Shown: one piece after another, positions 51,109-61,446 of the stretch | How the letters are laid out: every line of letters starts with the position of its first letter | Numbering within the stretch: position 1 is the stretch's first letter | Assembly: GCA_030407085.1 (NCBI GenBank) | Contig: CM059582.1 | Coordinates: 200,616,001-200,680,000, forward strand | Direction: 5' to 3' | Source: Trichopria drosophilae | Lineage: Eukaryota > Arthropoda > Insecta > Hymenoptera > Diapriidae | DNA length: 64,000 nucleotides | Notes under the pieces: model-generated | What the model was told of the DNA's origin: nothing | The model's database searches: none | Seen by the model: the letters and a program-made list of their open reading frames with translations, nothing else | Translations under genes and position numbers: made by a program

Positions 51109-51167
51109 AATCGGCCAATCCTGACGCTTATTCGTCCCGAATAATTACGCACATGATGTCCAGGGCT

Positions 51168-52088
51168 TCATATATTCAGCGCATGTGCTGGTTTTTTAGG
51201 GCCGTCCCCAGCATGGGTGACCTTCACTACGTCATAAGTGTTGTTCAATTTAACTTTTTCAACTCGATAAGGTCCTAGATATTTCGCACGCAATTTACAC
51301 CCTGGCACAATTTGGGTTCGTTTGATCGCTACAAGGTCGCCCTTTTTATAATTAGTAGGTTCCCGACGACGTAGATTGTATCCTTTTATATTTTCCTGTT
51401 GCGTTTTAGATATTTGCTCCTTCGCATTCAACCGAGCTTCATCTCGCGAATTTTGGAATTCTATACGAAATGCTTCTTCGATGACCTCCCTTAAAATTAA
51501 GTCGTCTTTTCGCTTCATTGGTACGCCTATTAACAATTCGAATGGAGTGGTACCGATACTTCGCTGAAACGTTGAGTTTAAAATCTGCTGCAAACGATCC
51601 ACATGTAGATACCACTTTTTTGGATTGTCCAATGATAGTTTTGTTAAGGCCGGTATTATCGTACGATTTATTCGTTCGACTTGTCCGTTGGCTCTCGGCA
51701 ATCCGGTTGTGATTGGCGAATGCTGGATGTTTTCTTCGTTACAATAATCTTGAAATTCCTTCGAGGTAAATGCCTTACCTTTATCCGTAATTATACGTGT
51801 CGGATTCCCGAATACTTGTTTCTGCCTATCAAGCTTTGATAGTGTTTCCTTTGAAGTGGTTGACTTTGTCGGATATAGCCAGACGAATTTGGTAAAGCTA
51901 TCTATTATGACTAATACGTGATTATAGTTCTTCGCAGTAGAGTCCAGCGGTCCCAAATGATCCACATGAAAAGTATGCAAAGGGACAGCTGTTTTTGGAA
52001 TGGGATGCAGAAAACCTTCATGCCGTCCTGACTTCTTATTGGCCACAATGCAGGCTATGCAATTAGAAATCATTGTTTCTACTTTTTT
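51168..52088 (-). pseudogene. Integrase, catalytic and C-terminal part (pol fragment)
   Basis: Continuation of pol after the SINE. It begins with the CIAC half of the N-terminal zinc-binding domain. The rve catalytic core shows the D,D-E triad: D in HVDHLGPLD, D in IITDKGKAF, and E in NGQVERIN. A basic C-terminal region follows (NLRRREPTNYKKGD), probably binding DNA. It ends at the stop near 51168, about 60 bp before the 3' LTR. Separated from the rest of pol by the SINE at 52101-52578, so no complete integrase is made. Confidence 0.85.
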
Positions 52089-52100
52089 CCTTAAATCTGG

Positions 52101-52578
52101 ATCGGCGTGATGGTCGTGCGGGCTAAGGCGTCAGTCTTAGTCCGCCCGAACTGAACGTCGCGAAGGGCCCGAGTTCGAATCCCCGTCCTGCAATTTTCTC
52201 TGCTTATGTCCAGTGTGGAATAACCGGGGAACTTTGCTGGGCGAAGGTACGAATTTGGGACCGCTGCCGACCCCCGTCGGCAGTTATCGGTACCGTCAGC
52301 GTCTTATCCGCGGTCGGTACGTCGTGGGTCTTATCTCGGATAAAGAGGGGATAAGCTCCGCGTCGTACTCGCTAAGGCACAGACCGCCGAATCTGCTGGT
52401 GGTACCGATATTGGGGTAGGGGGGACTGGCTCTGGGTGGGTGTTGTGTTGTATATGCCTAGTTCTGTCATTGTACTGTCTGTCTCTGTCCTGTACCTCTC
52501 CACCCGAGAGCCGACCCGCAAATAGACAAATCGTCATTAACGCGGGGGAAATAACCTGTCCTTTGTCCTTGTCCTTGT
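52101..52578 (+). mobile_element. tRNA-derived SINE, copy 1, inside the integrase
   Basis: Flanked by a 12-bp duplication CCTTAAATCTGG (52089-52100 and 52579-52590). The tRNA-related head carries a B box GAGTTCGAATCCCC. The body shares the GGGCGAAGGTACGAATTTGGGA-type core and adjoining stem with the copy at 48424-48850. The tail is a TGTCCT/TGTCCTT repeat. It splits the HHCC domain of the integrase between its His and Cys halves. The tRNA part is not a functional tRNA. Confidence 0.85.
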
Positions 52579-54740
52579 CCTTAAATCTGGGATAAAATAT
52601 TCCCGTCTGATTATTTCTTCAGTCCTTTTAACTGCAAAATGTCCTCGTTCGTGTGCTCTCCGAATAACCTCATCCTCCATTGATACTGGAACCACCAATA
52701 AATCCATTCCCTCGTAGAATTTATAAAGAATGTCTCCTTTTAGTATGTAGTCAGCAGTTGTTTTGGCTTTTGCTGCCTCTATCTTTGGTCCCAAAAGTGG
52801 ATCTTTGCTCTGTGCTCTCTGCAGTCTAATTATAACATCGTCTTCGTCTATAGACATAACTGCGTATCTGCTTAAAGCATCAACGTGCTGCATCCTTGAG
52901 CCAGAGCGATGCTCAATTGTATACACAAATTCTTCAAGCATTTGGGCCCACCTCCAAATTTTTGCAGATACATCCTTCTTATGCATTGTTTGTTTAAATG
53001 CATCACAGTCAGTAACGATCTTGAATGGAATTCCTAACAAATACACTCGAAACTTTTTCAGCGCTCCTATTATGGACAGGACCTCCAATTCATAACTGGT
53101 GTAATTACGCTCAGCTGGAGTTGTTTTCCTGCTGCTAAAATATACAGGGTGCAACTGATGGTCATCGAGCGACCTTTGTAGTAAAATTGCGCCAAACCCG
53201 TCTTGAGAAGCGTCAGTGTGAAGCTCGGTTTGCAGTTTCGGATCAAATATTTGCAAAACCGGTTCATTCGTCAAAGTTTGCTTTAAGCTACTAAATGCTT
53301 CCTTTTGCCGAACATCGAATCTAAACGGTTCATCCTTACGCAGTAAATCACTGAGCGGCTTCGCTAGGAGAGAGTAAAGCTTGATGAATTTTCGGAAGTA
53401 GCCCGTCAATCCCAAAAAACTTTGGACTTCCTTGAGAGATTTCGGCTCAGGGTAGTTCATTACTGCCTTGACCTTTTCAGGCGAAGGATAAACTCTTCCA
53501 TTTTCTACAACCTGTCCCAAGAATTCGATTCTAGTTTTCAGAAACTGGCATTTTCGCTTATTAATTTCCAAACCGTACTCACTCGCTAGCTGTAGCACTA
53601 CTTCCAATCGTATCACGGCCTCATTTACATTACGCGCTAATATTATAACATCGTCCATATACACTAACACAAAACCCTTAATCACTAGCGGTCTAAAAAT
53701 ATAATCAATGAAATGCTGAAAAACTGGCGGCGAATTGCACAACCCGAATGGTGCTTTTAGAAACTGGAACTGTCCGTTGTGAGTCACAAATGAGGTATAC
53801 TTTCTGCTGCCCTCATCGACTTCCACATGGAAAAATCCATTTTTTAAATCTATTGAACTAAAAATTGTTACGTCTTTCAATTTATCTATGTGGTCCTCGA
53901 TAAGAGGCAGAGGAAATCTATTTTTTCAATTGCTTTATTGACCTGTCTGTAGTCTATGCAAATTCGCGGAGTCCCATCCTTTTTCTTAACAACTACTACA
54001 GGGCTAGCATACTCCGAATAGTATGTCTCGATTATGCCCATTTTCAGCCATTCATTGATTTGCTTTTCGACTATTTCGCGCTCAGGTAAAGGAAGTCTAC
54101 GAGGCTTTTGGTAAATAGGAGTATCCTCCTTCATTGAAATCTTCAGTTTAACTTCCGTGAATTTGGTTTTACATGGCGTGTAATTTACAATCAAATCTTT
54201 AACTTTTTCACGCACTATTTCGTCGGTTATGTTTTCGATATTAATATTCTCGTCTTTCTCATTCAAACTGATTTCAGATAAGAATATTGGCAAATTCGTT
54301 TTAGTAACCGTTACTCCTTCTGAATTAAAACTTACGTTAGCAAAATTCAAAATGTCTCTGCCGATTACCGCGTCCATTTTCATTGCATCGTTTTTTACCA
54401 CATGGAAAGTCAAGGGATATTCGTTATCATCTATCTGAACAACGGTTTGAATAAATCCAACGGTTTCACATTCACCATTTCCAAATCCAGTAAACCTCCG
54501 TTTATCCTGACACAGATCATTATTTTGCAACTTCTTAAGAATATTTTCGTGCAGGAAACTAACGCCACTTCCTGTATCGATCAGAGCACTTATTGTTATG
54601 TTTTCAAATTTTATGATTTTAAACGCATTGTTTTGTAATGTTTGATTAATTATGTTTACATCTGAAGAAGACTTACCCTTTACAACTTCTGGACAATTTA
54701 TCGACATATGTCCATACTTATTACAACTGAAGCATTTTTT
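52579..54740 (-). pseudogene. Protease, reverse transcriptase and RNase H of the Gypsy element (pol, broken)
   Basis: Aspartic protease motif LIDTGSG lies near 54560. RT follows with the YMDDV catalytic motif near 53655 and the FGLCNSP region, then RNase H with TELHTDASQDGFG near 53215, then the His half of the integrase zinc domain (HERGH) just before the SINE. The protease to early-RT frame (53886-54707) and the RT frame (down to 52579) are out of register: one base is missing near 53918 in the segment joining them, where the reading frame runs into a stop. It joins gag through a -1 frameshift at 54734-54740. Confidence 0.85.
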
Positions 54741-55882
54741 CCTAACTCCTTTTTATCGCAGTTTTTTGATTGATGCCCTAACATACCACAATTAAAACAT
54801 TTAATCTTAAAGTCTCTAAAATTTGTTGATTTCTTCATTGTGTGTCCTTGAGGTCGTTTCATTCCGAAGTTATTCCTCAGTTCGTCGTCTTTGTCTTTTG
54901 ATGCGCTCGGTTTTTCCTGACGGGCCTTTCGAATTTTCTCATATGTTTTAAGCTTGTCCTTGAAATCCTTTATTGATGTAGCGCCATACAATATCGCCTT
55001 ATTGCTTGGACTATCACCAAGTCCTTCGATAACGTAATGGAATAGAGTGTCTGGGTCCATTGATCTACGCGATGCCAACTCCTTCATTACTAGGAAGTAC
55101 TCCTGTAAACTTTCTCCTTTCCTGATTTTACGTTCTTCCATCATTTTATGCAAGGTTGCTGCAGACAACTTTGTTGCAAACTCGTCATTTAAGATTTCTT
55201 TGAGTTTATTCCACGAATTAACTTTTGTTTCACTTTGCACAAATAATTTAGCCAAACCTGTCAATGATCGTCTTGCAAATACTAATTTTTGAATGTCGTC
55301 CCAATTGAACATTAGAGCTGCATCTTCAAAGTCAGCTATCCATCTTTCGACGGGATAATCATCATTTCCGTCAAATGGTCTGATTGTATCCTCTATATCT
55401 CTAAAATTCATTGCAAAACGAGCATTATCATTGCGTCGAGCTCTTTGTATCTGAAATGCTTGCGGTATTTGCTGATCCACAACTGCATTATTATGAACAG
55501 ATAGTATATCTTCCTCTTGGTCATCTTCATCATTTTCGTCGTCTTCCGTTTCAGCTTGATTAGATTGGGCTAACTCATTTAAATCCATCAGTCCAACAAT
55601 TATTTTTTGCCTTAACTGCTCTTTGTTGCCTGTGTAATCCAATCCAAGTATATTACACACTGAAATAAGATCTCCGGTCGTCAGGGCGCTTGAATAATTG
55701 AGTTTTTCCCGGTAGGCATCTGAATCGCCTGCAAAAGTAAAACCAGCAAATTCACGAATCCGTTTTCTATTACCTCTATCTCCATCTGTTTCAAAGATTA
55801 ATCTATGCAGCGCTAGCACCGCAGACCGTGGTGCTATTTTGATTTTATTTCGAATCGAATCAATCTGCCCTAGCGAATCCAT
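54698..55882 (-). CDS. gag: Gag polyprotein of the Gypsy element
   Basis: 394 codons from ATG at 55880-55882. The N-terminal third has a SAP-like stretch (TTGDLISVCNILGL). An acidic linker and a retrotransposon gag capsid domain follow (RWIADFEDAALMFNW and EYFLVMKELASRR segments). A nucleocapsid with a CCHC knuckle (CFNCGMLGHQSKNC) comes next. A second knuckle, CFSCNKYGHMSINC, lies in the -1 frame immediately downstream, so the natural product is probably extended by frameshifting into protease. Confidence 0.85.
   Translation of the reverse strand: MDSLGQIDSIRNKIKIAPRSAVLALHRLIFETDGDRGNRKRIREFAGFTFAGDSDAYREKLNYSSALTTGDLISVCNILGLDYTGNKEQLRQKIIVGLMDLNELAQSNQAETEDDENDEDDQEEDILSVHNNAVVDQQIPQAFQIQRARRNDNARFAMNFRDIEDTIRPFDGNDDYPVERWIADFEDAALMFNWDDIQKLVFARRSLTGLAKLFVQSETKVNSWNKLKEILNDEFATKLSAATLHKMMEERKIRKGESLQEYFLVMKELASRRSMDPDTLFHYVIEGLGDSPSNKAILYGATSIKDFKDKLKTYEKIRKARQEKPSASKDKDDELRNNFGMKRPQGHTMKKSTNFRDFKIKCFNCGMLGHQSKNCDKKELGKNASVVISMDICR
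54734..54740 (-). promoter_or_regulatory. Canonical -1 frameshift heptamer A AAA AAT between gag and pro
   Basis: In the gag frame the codons read GGA AAA AAT, so the heptamer is in the correct X XXY YYZ register. Slipping back one base continues directly into the second CCHC knuckle and the protease. A simple one-base deletion in the A-run is the alternative. Confidence 0.55.
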
Positions 55883-56596
55883 TTTTCTTTAAATCACTGG
55901 TTGTGATTATTTGGATATCGGATGACGCGAACAAGTAATACCGAAACTCGAATAAGCGCACAGACAACCGCGTCATAAATTATGGAAATCGTCGATAAAA
56001 GCGAACACTTCTTTAGTCGGGCACGCAACGTCACGCCAAACAGCAATGGCGGCGATCGTTTTCCCTTTGTCTTACTACCGGCACGCACACGCACGTCGTT
56101 GAGGAAGTTCTTCCTTCACTGTTATTAACACAAAAATGCACTTCTCACTTTTACGTGTTTGAATTGTCCCTCTTCGTTGCTTACAAAACTGTCTGTTTTG
56201 CACATTGTTTTCGTCGTTATTAGCGAACGTCCTTCCGCGGGTTTTCGTTCGTTGTTGGTCCCGAAGCGTCTTTTCGCTAACCCTTCTTTCCTCACAACGC
56301 GTTTACTAAATTCGCGATACCGGGCTTTCGTTCACCGTTGGTCGCGAAACGTCTTTTCGCTGATCCTTCGCGAAACGTCTTTTCGCAGGCTTTCGTTCGT
56401 CGTTGGTCGCGAAACGTCTTTTCGCCGATCCTTCCCGATATGTTACACGAAAATCGCGAAACGTCTTTTCGCAGGCTTTCGTTCGTCGTTGGTCGCGAAG
56501 GTTCTTTTCGCAGGAAAATTGCGAAACGTCTTTTCGCACGGTTTTCACTCGTCACCGTCGTTACCTCACTCCCGCGTTCTTACAAGAATGCTCCGT
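55883..56596 (-). repeat. Gypsy leader with array of 17-bp imperfect palindromes
   Basis: Five exact copies of GCGAAACGTCTTTTCGC (56344-56360, 56370-56386, 56409-56425, 56456-56472, 56521-56537) plus a variant near 56495. They have 6-bp arms GCGAAA/TTTCGC. The Arg/Lys-rich open frames here on both strands are by-products of the repeats. Confidence 0.75.
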
Positions 56597-56614
56597 ATCC
56601 CGGCTGAGCCCCCA
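56597..56614 (-). other. Primer-binding site complementary to tRNA-Pro
   Basis: On the - strand TGGGGGCTCAGCCGGGAT begins 4 nt after the 5' LTR. It matches the 3' end expected for an insect proline tRNA (…CCCGG-TGAGCCC-CCA) and resembles the tRNA-Pro site of other retroelements. Confidence 0.75.
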
Positions 56615-56618
56615 ATTT

Positions 56619-56855
56619 TGTAGGTTTCTTTATTTTACTTTTTAATTATACAGGTTAGGGTACAAGAGTAACTGTAGCGGTATGCGATCGACGATCAACT
56701 CTGTGGAACACCGCGCGCTTTCTTTTGGTGTCTCCGAAGTAAAACTACTACACGCCTCGCCCGTATGAGGGCTCCACATTTCGCCAGCGCCAGTGCAGCG
56801 CGCCAATTCAAATCAAAGTTCAAACACTTACATTTTATTATAATTAATTCCTACA
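56619..56855 (-). repeat. 5' LTR of the Gypsy element
   Basis: 237 bp, TGTAGGAATT...CCTACA on -. Intact. Only about two differences from the 3' LTR (near 56635 and 56722). AATAAA is present near its end on the - strand. Confidence 0.9.
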
Positions 56856-57467
56856 AAAATGATGAATTTAGCATCACCTTTACATTGTTAAATAGAGACC
56901 TACCTTCTACTAATATAATGCAATGGTGATTATGAGATTAGTAACTTTGTAGTGCATATTATGCAACCGACTACAAATTGCTAAAAATCGAATTTATTAA
57001 AGTCCCAATTTAGTAGATTTTATAATCTCTTCCATGTAGATTTACAGATTAGGGAATATTAAAATATACTTGATCAGGAATTTGCTTTTATGAATTTTTG
57101 ATATTATTGAAAAAACTTTCCAAATTTTCTTTCCAAGTTTGAATCCTTATTCCACTATTTAAAAGTTTTTACAAATACTTCATTTCCAGCATGAGTTAGT
57201 ACATTTACTAACGAAATTTCTATGTTATTTTGATTTCTGACGTAATAGTCCAAAATTACATGATACTATAATGTGCATTTGAGATGTTCATGAAACTCCT
57301 TTCATGTTTTACATAACATTTAAGGAAAGATATTATTGTTATTGGCATGCGAAGTTCGATTATTAGAACACGAATAAATTTAAAAACATTGTTATTGCTA
57401 AATGATTTTTATTTCTGTACAAAATACTACAGCATATTTATAACTACAGTCGTAATATAAGTAACTT
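56856..57467. other. Spacer downstream of the metalloproteinase gene
   Basis: AT-rich, no gene. An AATAAA polyadenylation signal for the metalloproteinase (- strand) lies at 57408-57413, about 55 bp past the stop codon. Confidence 0.6.
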
Positions 57468-60400
57468 CTAATTATTGTTTAATTCTGCTGGCTTTGGTAC
57501 GCATCGTCCGTTAATACAAATCTGTAAGAACAAAAAGGGAAATAGTTATTTATGTTGTCATTTTCAAAATTTTACGTATAATTTACAACTATCAACAAAT
57601 TAACTATGATATATATAGATCACTTCATCAAACTACAATTCTGCTGAACCATCGGTTACAATTGAAATTTACTTGTACTATATTAGTCGTGTTAAATAGT
57701 AGAAAAGAAATCAATAATCGTATACGTACTTTGCTGGAACCCTTTTCGCACACTGAACCTTCCGCAGGTGGTTCATAAGTGGTAAGTTCTTCTGGATGTC
57801 CGTACTTAGCGCAGAACAACATTTCACATGCAGAATTTCCACTCTGTATAACGAAGGAAAGTGGTTAATATAAAATACAAATATAAGGTAGTTACGAAAA
57901 CTATCTTTTAAACAGTTGCTTACCCTGCTGGCTCGTGCATCAGGTCCAAATACTGATTGACACTGTTGAGTTAGGGTAGTCTCAGTTCCTGGGAGTGGTT
58001 TACTGATGGGAGATCCAATGTTGGGTTTGTTGTACATACATTCTCCTTGTCCAGAGCTGAAAAGAACATCAATTTAATACGCGTTTCCTCACATTATTGA
58101 AATGTATTCATGATTTTAGTCTCAGAAATAAAAATTGTGTGAATTGGGACTTACTGGAAAAATTCTCGAATAGCAGCATGACTGCATGGAGAGAATCTCC
58201 ATCTGTTGATACCAGCATTTGAGATTGGTTGTCCTCCGGCATTCATGATGAATCCAGCTTCTTCTGGGCAAGCCATGCGACGTATTTGAGATTCATCACG
58301 GTCGTGACGAGCACCTAACCTGTAATATAACACGAAATTAAAATTATAATATACAATTATTAAATTTTTAATCTTTAAGTGCAAAGGTGAGAAATTACTT
58401 ACATATGAGCGATTTCGTGAGCGGCAGTGCTGGTTCCAGTATAAAGACCAAGATCACGAATGATACCACCAGTTCTTCTGTTAGAGTCGAAATCAAATGG
58501 ATAATCAATTTGGAAATCGATTGTTCTTGGCAAGTGAGATGTTCCTGCACAGGCCGAGCTCAGGAAGGCGAAACCTGCAAGGAAATATATGATATTTAAA
58601 TACAATTCCAGAATAATAATTATTTCCTTCCTCCAAACAATTACTCACCATCAGCCTGAATAATATCTCCGGGACCATTGTCACCAAACATGGGTCGTCT
58701 AAAAATATAATAATTCGAATTAACATTTAGAAGGATCCAACATTCATCCAAATTCAATAAAACACTTACTTTGTCATCGCCATCATGATATCGTAAGATA
58801 CAGCTGGGAGTTTGCGAGCGATATCCAGATCAGCCATTCTATCAAGTGTACTTTCTCCGTGGATGTTTCCATTTCTGATCACAATGTAAGGTGTCGCTCC
58901 CGGATCCTACAAGTGTCCATCAATGTTATTTAAGAACATTCAATGTTTCAAAGGGAAATTTTTATATACTTACGTTGGCAATGATGATTCCTTTGATGCT
59001 CAATCGAAGTTGGGGTTGTGACAATTGTCTGAATCTCAAGTCAACTGCGTTCCAGAATCCAGCTGCGTATTTCACCATTTCCTTATTGTCGGAACCGAAT
59101 TCTCTGAAGAAAAAAATGATCTTTAGTACTGTCTTCCATATCGACAGTAAATTAAGTTTAAGTTGTTAACTCACCTGTAAAAGCTGTTGTCCAAAACTAC
59201 TAATACTTCCAAGTACACAGTGCTGGGCAACGACAGTCTGCGAATAATTGTCATGTTCTTGCTATGTTCTTTTGCCTCTCTCTTGAGTGTGCTTCCCTCT
59301 TTTGAGTCTAATTACAGAAAATTATTAATATAATATGTTACATTTTTTAGACAAAATACTCCTTAATATAGAAGGTTAAGTTTCTCACCTGAAGCTTGTT
59401 TGCCATATCCAGTATAGGTTGGTTGCCATTGGTTGTTGAATTCATTTACTGAGCTACCACCAGCAGGACCGTATTCAGTGTAGATATTAGGGTTGAATCC
59501 AGGATTGTTATTTGGGTTGTATCCAGAAACGATGGTAGGGTTGCTTCCCCAAAATGTGCTACTGTCACCAGTGTCATCTACTGACACAGGGCTCCATGAC
59601 GATGGATTGTTGGGATGGTAGTTATTGAAGTCGGGTCTAGAGGGTGGATGGTTTGGATGGCTATTGGGGTTGTAATTATCGAAGTTGGTAGTAGGGTAAT
59701 TTGGGAAGTTTGGATTGTAGTCACTGAAGTCAGGCTTTGAGGGTGGGTGACTCGGGTAGTTCGGATTGTAGTCGTTGAAGTCGGGCCTGGATGGGGGATG
59801 ACTTGGATAATTAGGATTGTAATCGTTGAAGTCAGGCCTGGATGGTGGATGATTTGGGAAATCGGGATGATAATCACTGAAGTCTGGTCTGGATGGTGGA
59901 TGACTGGGGAAATCTGGGTGGTAATTATTGAATCCTGGATTAGATGGAGGGTAGTAAGTTGGGAAATTCGGGTAATTGGGGAAGTTATTGAAGTCAAAGT
60001 CCTTGAAGTCATTTGATAGACCGCCATATTCTTGCTCAGGGATCCTGGCAATGTTGATGTCATCATCATTATCGTCGTCATCGGTACTGAATATGTACGT
60101 ATCGTTCAAAAATCCTTCCTGTAAACAGTCAAAATATAAATTTAACGTAGTCTACGATTTAATATCGTGACGGTATTTTTACGTAGAAATTTTAAATATA
60201 CTAACCACTTGTCGTCCGTTGGGGCCTTCGAATTCTATGGCTGCAGCGTTATTGTTAGGATCTTGGAGTGGTCGGTATTTCAATTGATTCAAGATCTATT
60301 AAAAAATAAATTATTAGTCTCCAACTGCAAATTTCAATCATTAATAAGAAAACATTTTAACACTTCACAAATACTTACATCTCCTAAATCTTGGTAATGG

Positions 60401-60853
60401 ATATTTCCTCCATAGTTGGATGAAGCACTAAAAACTTTAGTATTTGTTCCCAACAGAACATGACCAGCAGATTCCAAGTAAAGGCTGAAGTCTTGTCCAA
60501 AAGCCGAAAATTTCAATTCGTGTCGGTAGGAATCAAGACTTCTTTTAGATCGGTGAATGGTTCGCTTGACAGGAACTTTGATGATGGCTGTCAAAATAAA
60601 AATGATATAATTAACTAAAAGTTTTGTGATTTTATACTTTGCTTTCAATGGATATAATACGCACCACTTCTGGAAATGTTTCGGAAAATTGAGGAAACGT
60701 ATTTTGGACCAGTTTGCTAAAATAAATGCGTTTGGTTATTTAAAATTGCAGTTATAAATTTGATACTAGAAAACAAAAATTATGACATACCGGTGCACCA
60801 TGAACTATGATGGCTAAAGTCGCCAAGAAGGCGAACAGGATACATATACGCAT
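57468..60853 (-). CDS. Secreted M12B (reprolysin/ADAM-type) zinc metalloproteinase, 14 exons
   Basis: Exons 5' to 3': 60791-60853, 60665-60716, 60379-60587, 60206-60295, 59389-60118, 59175-59307, 58974-59103, 58770-58906, 58649-58698, 58403-58574, 58155-58319, 57924-58056, 57730-57843, 57468-57521. All joins are GT/AG and in phase, giving about 743 aa. Residues 1-20 are a signal peptide (ILFAFLATLAIIVHG). About 21-140 is an M12B-type propeptide with a basic RSKRS site and no cysteine, so no cysteine switch. About 140-380 is an acidic DDDD patch then an Asn/Pro-rich region of 17-residue repeats. The catalytic domain starts around YLEVLVVLD (~415). The zinc site HEIAHMLGARHD is at 584-595, split by the exon 10/11 junction, and the Met-turn is in GFIMN. 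The C terminus is a cysteine-rich ADAMTS-like domain; no transmembrane or thrombospondin segments. An active secreted protease is expected; a venom or haemolymph role is possible but not shown. Confidence 0.9.
59600..59965 (-). repeat. 17-residue Asn/Pro-rich tandem repeats within metalloproteinase exon 5
   Basis: About six units of the type NPNYPSHPPSRPDFNDY with DNA period 51 bp (one unit degenerate, one 18 residues). Likely an extended, flexible linker. It does not belong to the usual M12B layout. Confidence 0.8.
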
Positions 60854-61404
60854 TTTTCAGTTAGTTGTGTGTCCTGTGAATTTAAATTTTATCGTTTAAT
60901 TACACTGATAATTAGTTAGTAATTTGTTTAAATGAAGTTTATCCATAGTTTGTACTTTGTTAAAAAATCTACCAATCATTCATTTTTATAATAAACTACT
61001 AGCTTATGGACATGAAAAGGTGTAGCTGGGACAACTTTTATAATTTAGTCAACTATTTTATAGTTAAACCAAGCCACAAGTATAGTGTCACCACTATTAT
61101 ATAGTTTGTTGAAATCTCCTTAATAGAAGACTTTAAATATGCACAAAGTTAATATTTTTGTACTATGAGAATAGAGTACTAAAACTATAAATATTTATAA
61201 AAATTAAAATAATAGTTATGTCTTTATCGAACCTTAACTTTCTTACGTTTAAAAAAAGTAAGATACAAAAAAGTAATGTTAACTTTTTTTGAACACTGAA
61301 CAATATTTTAAATAATTGATTTAGGTAGAACTTATTCCGTTTCGTTAAAACTAAAGAAATATAGAAGTACTCACCCTTATAGAAATGAACACTCGATGAC
61401 TACT
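60854..61404 (-). promoter_or_regulatory. Likely 5' UTR exon pair of the metalloproteinase gene
   Basis: An acceptor TTCACAG lies at 60874-60880, so the 5' UTR of the coding exon is 60854-60873. A matching donor (AAGG then GTGAGT) follows 61375, suggesting a first non-coding exon of about 30 nt from 61404, where an arthropod initiator TCAGT is present. A TATTTAAA box lies near 61439-61446, somewhat far (about 40 bp) for a TATA box. Confidence 0.35.
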
Positions 61405-61446
61405 GAAAGTATGATGAACATTTTCATTCTCGCACGCTTTAAATAT

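Larger units (their letters stand above)
50012..56855 (-). mobile_element. Ty3/Gypsy LTR retrotransposon, recent but defective
   Basis: LTRs of 237 bp (TG...CA) bracket gag-pro-pol in the order protease, reverse transcriptase, RNase H, integrase, which defines Ty3/Gypsy. No env frame is present. A 4-bp AAAA flank on both sides is a plausible target duplication. The two LTRs differ at about two positions once a nested element is removed, so the insertion is young. It is disabled by a pol frameshift near 53918 and a SINE in the integrase, and its 3' LTR is split by an 858-bp foldback element. Confidence 0.9.

Noticed and set aside
52101..52200. Functional tRNA gene
   Set aside because: The B box is good, but the sequence is the head of a SINE with target duplication and repeat tail.
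56159..56645. Overlapping Arg-rich open frames on both strands
   Set aside because: By-products of the 17-bp palindromic repeats in the retrotransposon leader.
59578..60081. Second - strand frame and + strand frame over metalloproteinase exon 5
   Set aside because: Shadows of the 51-bp repeat; the annotated frame is the one that joins in phase to flanking exons and reaches the HExxH site.
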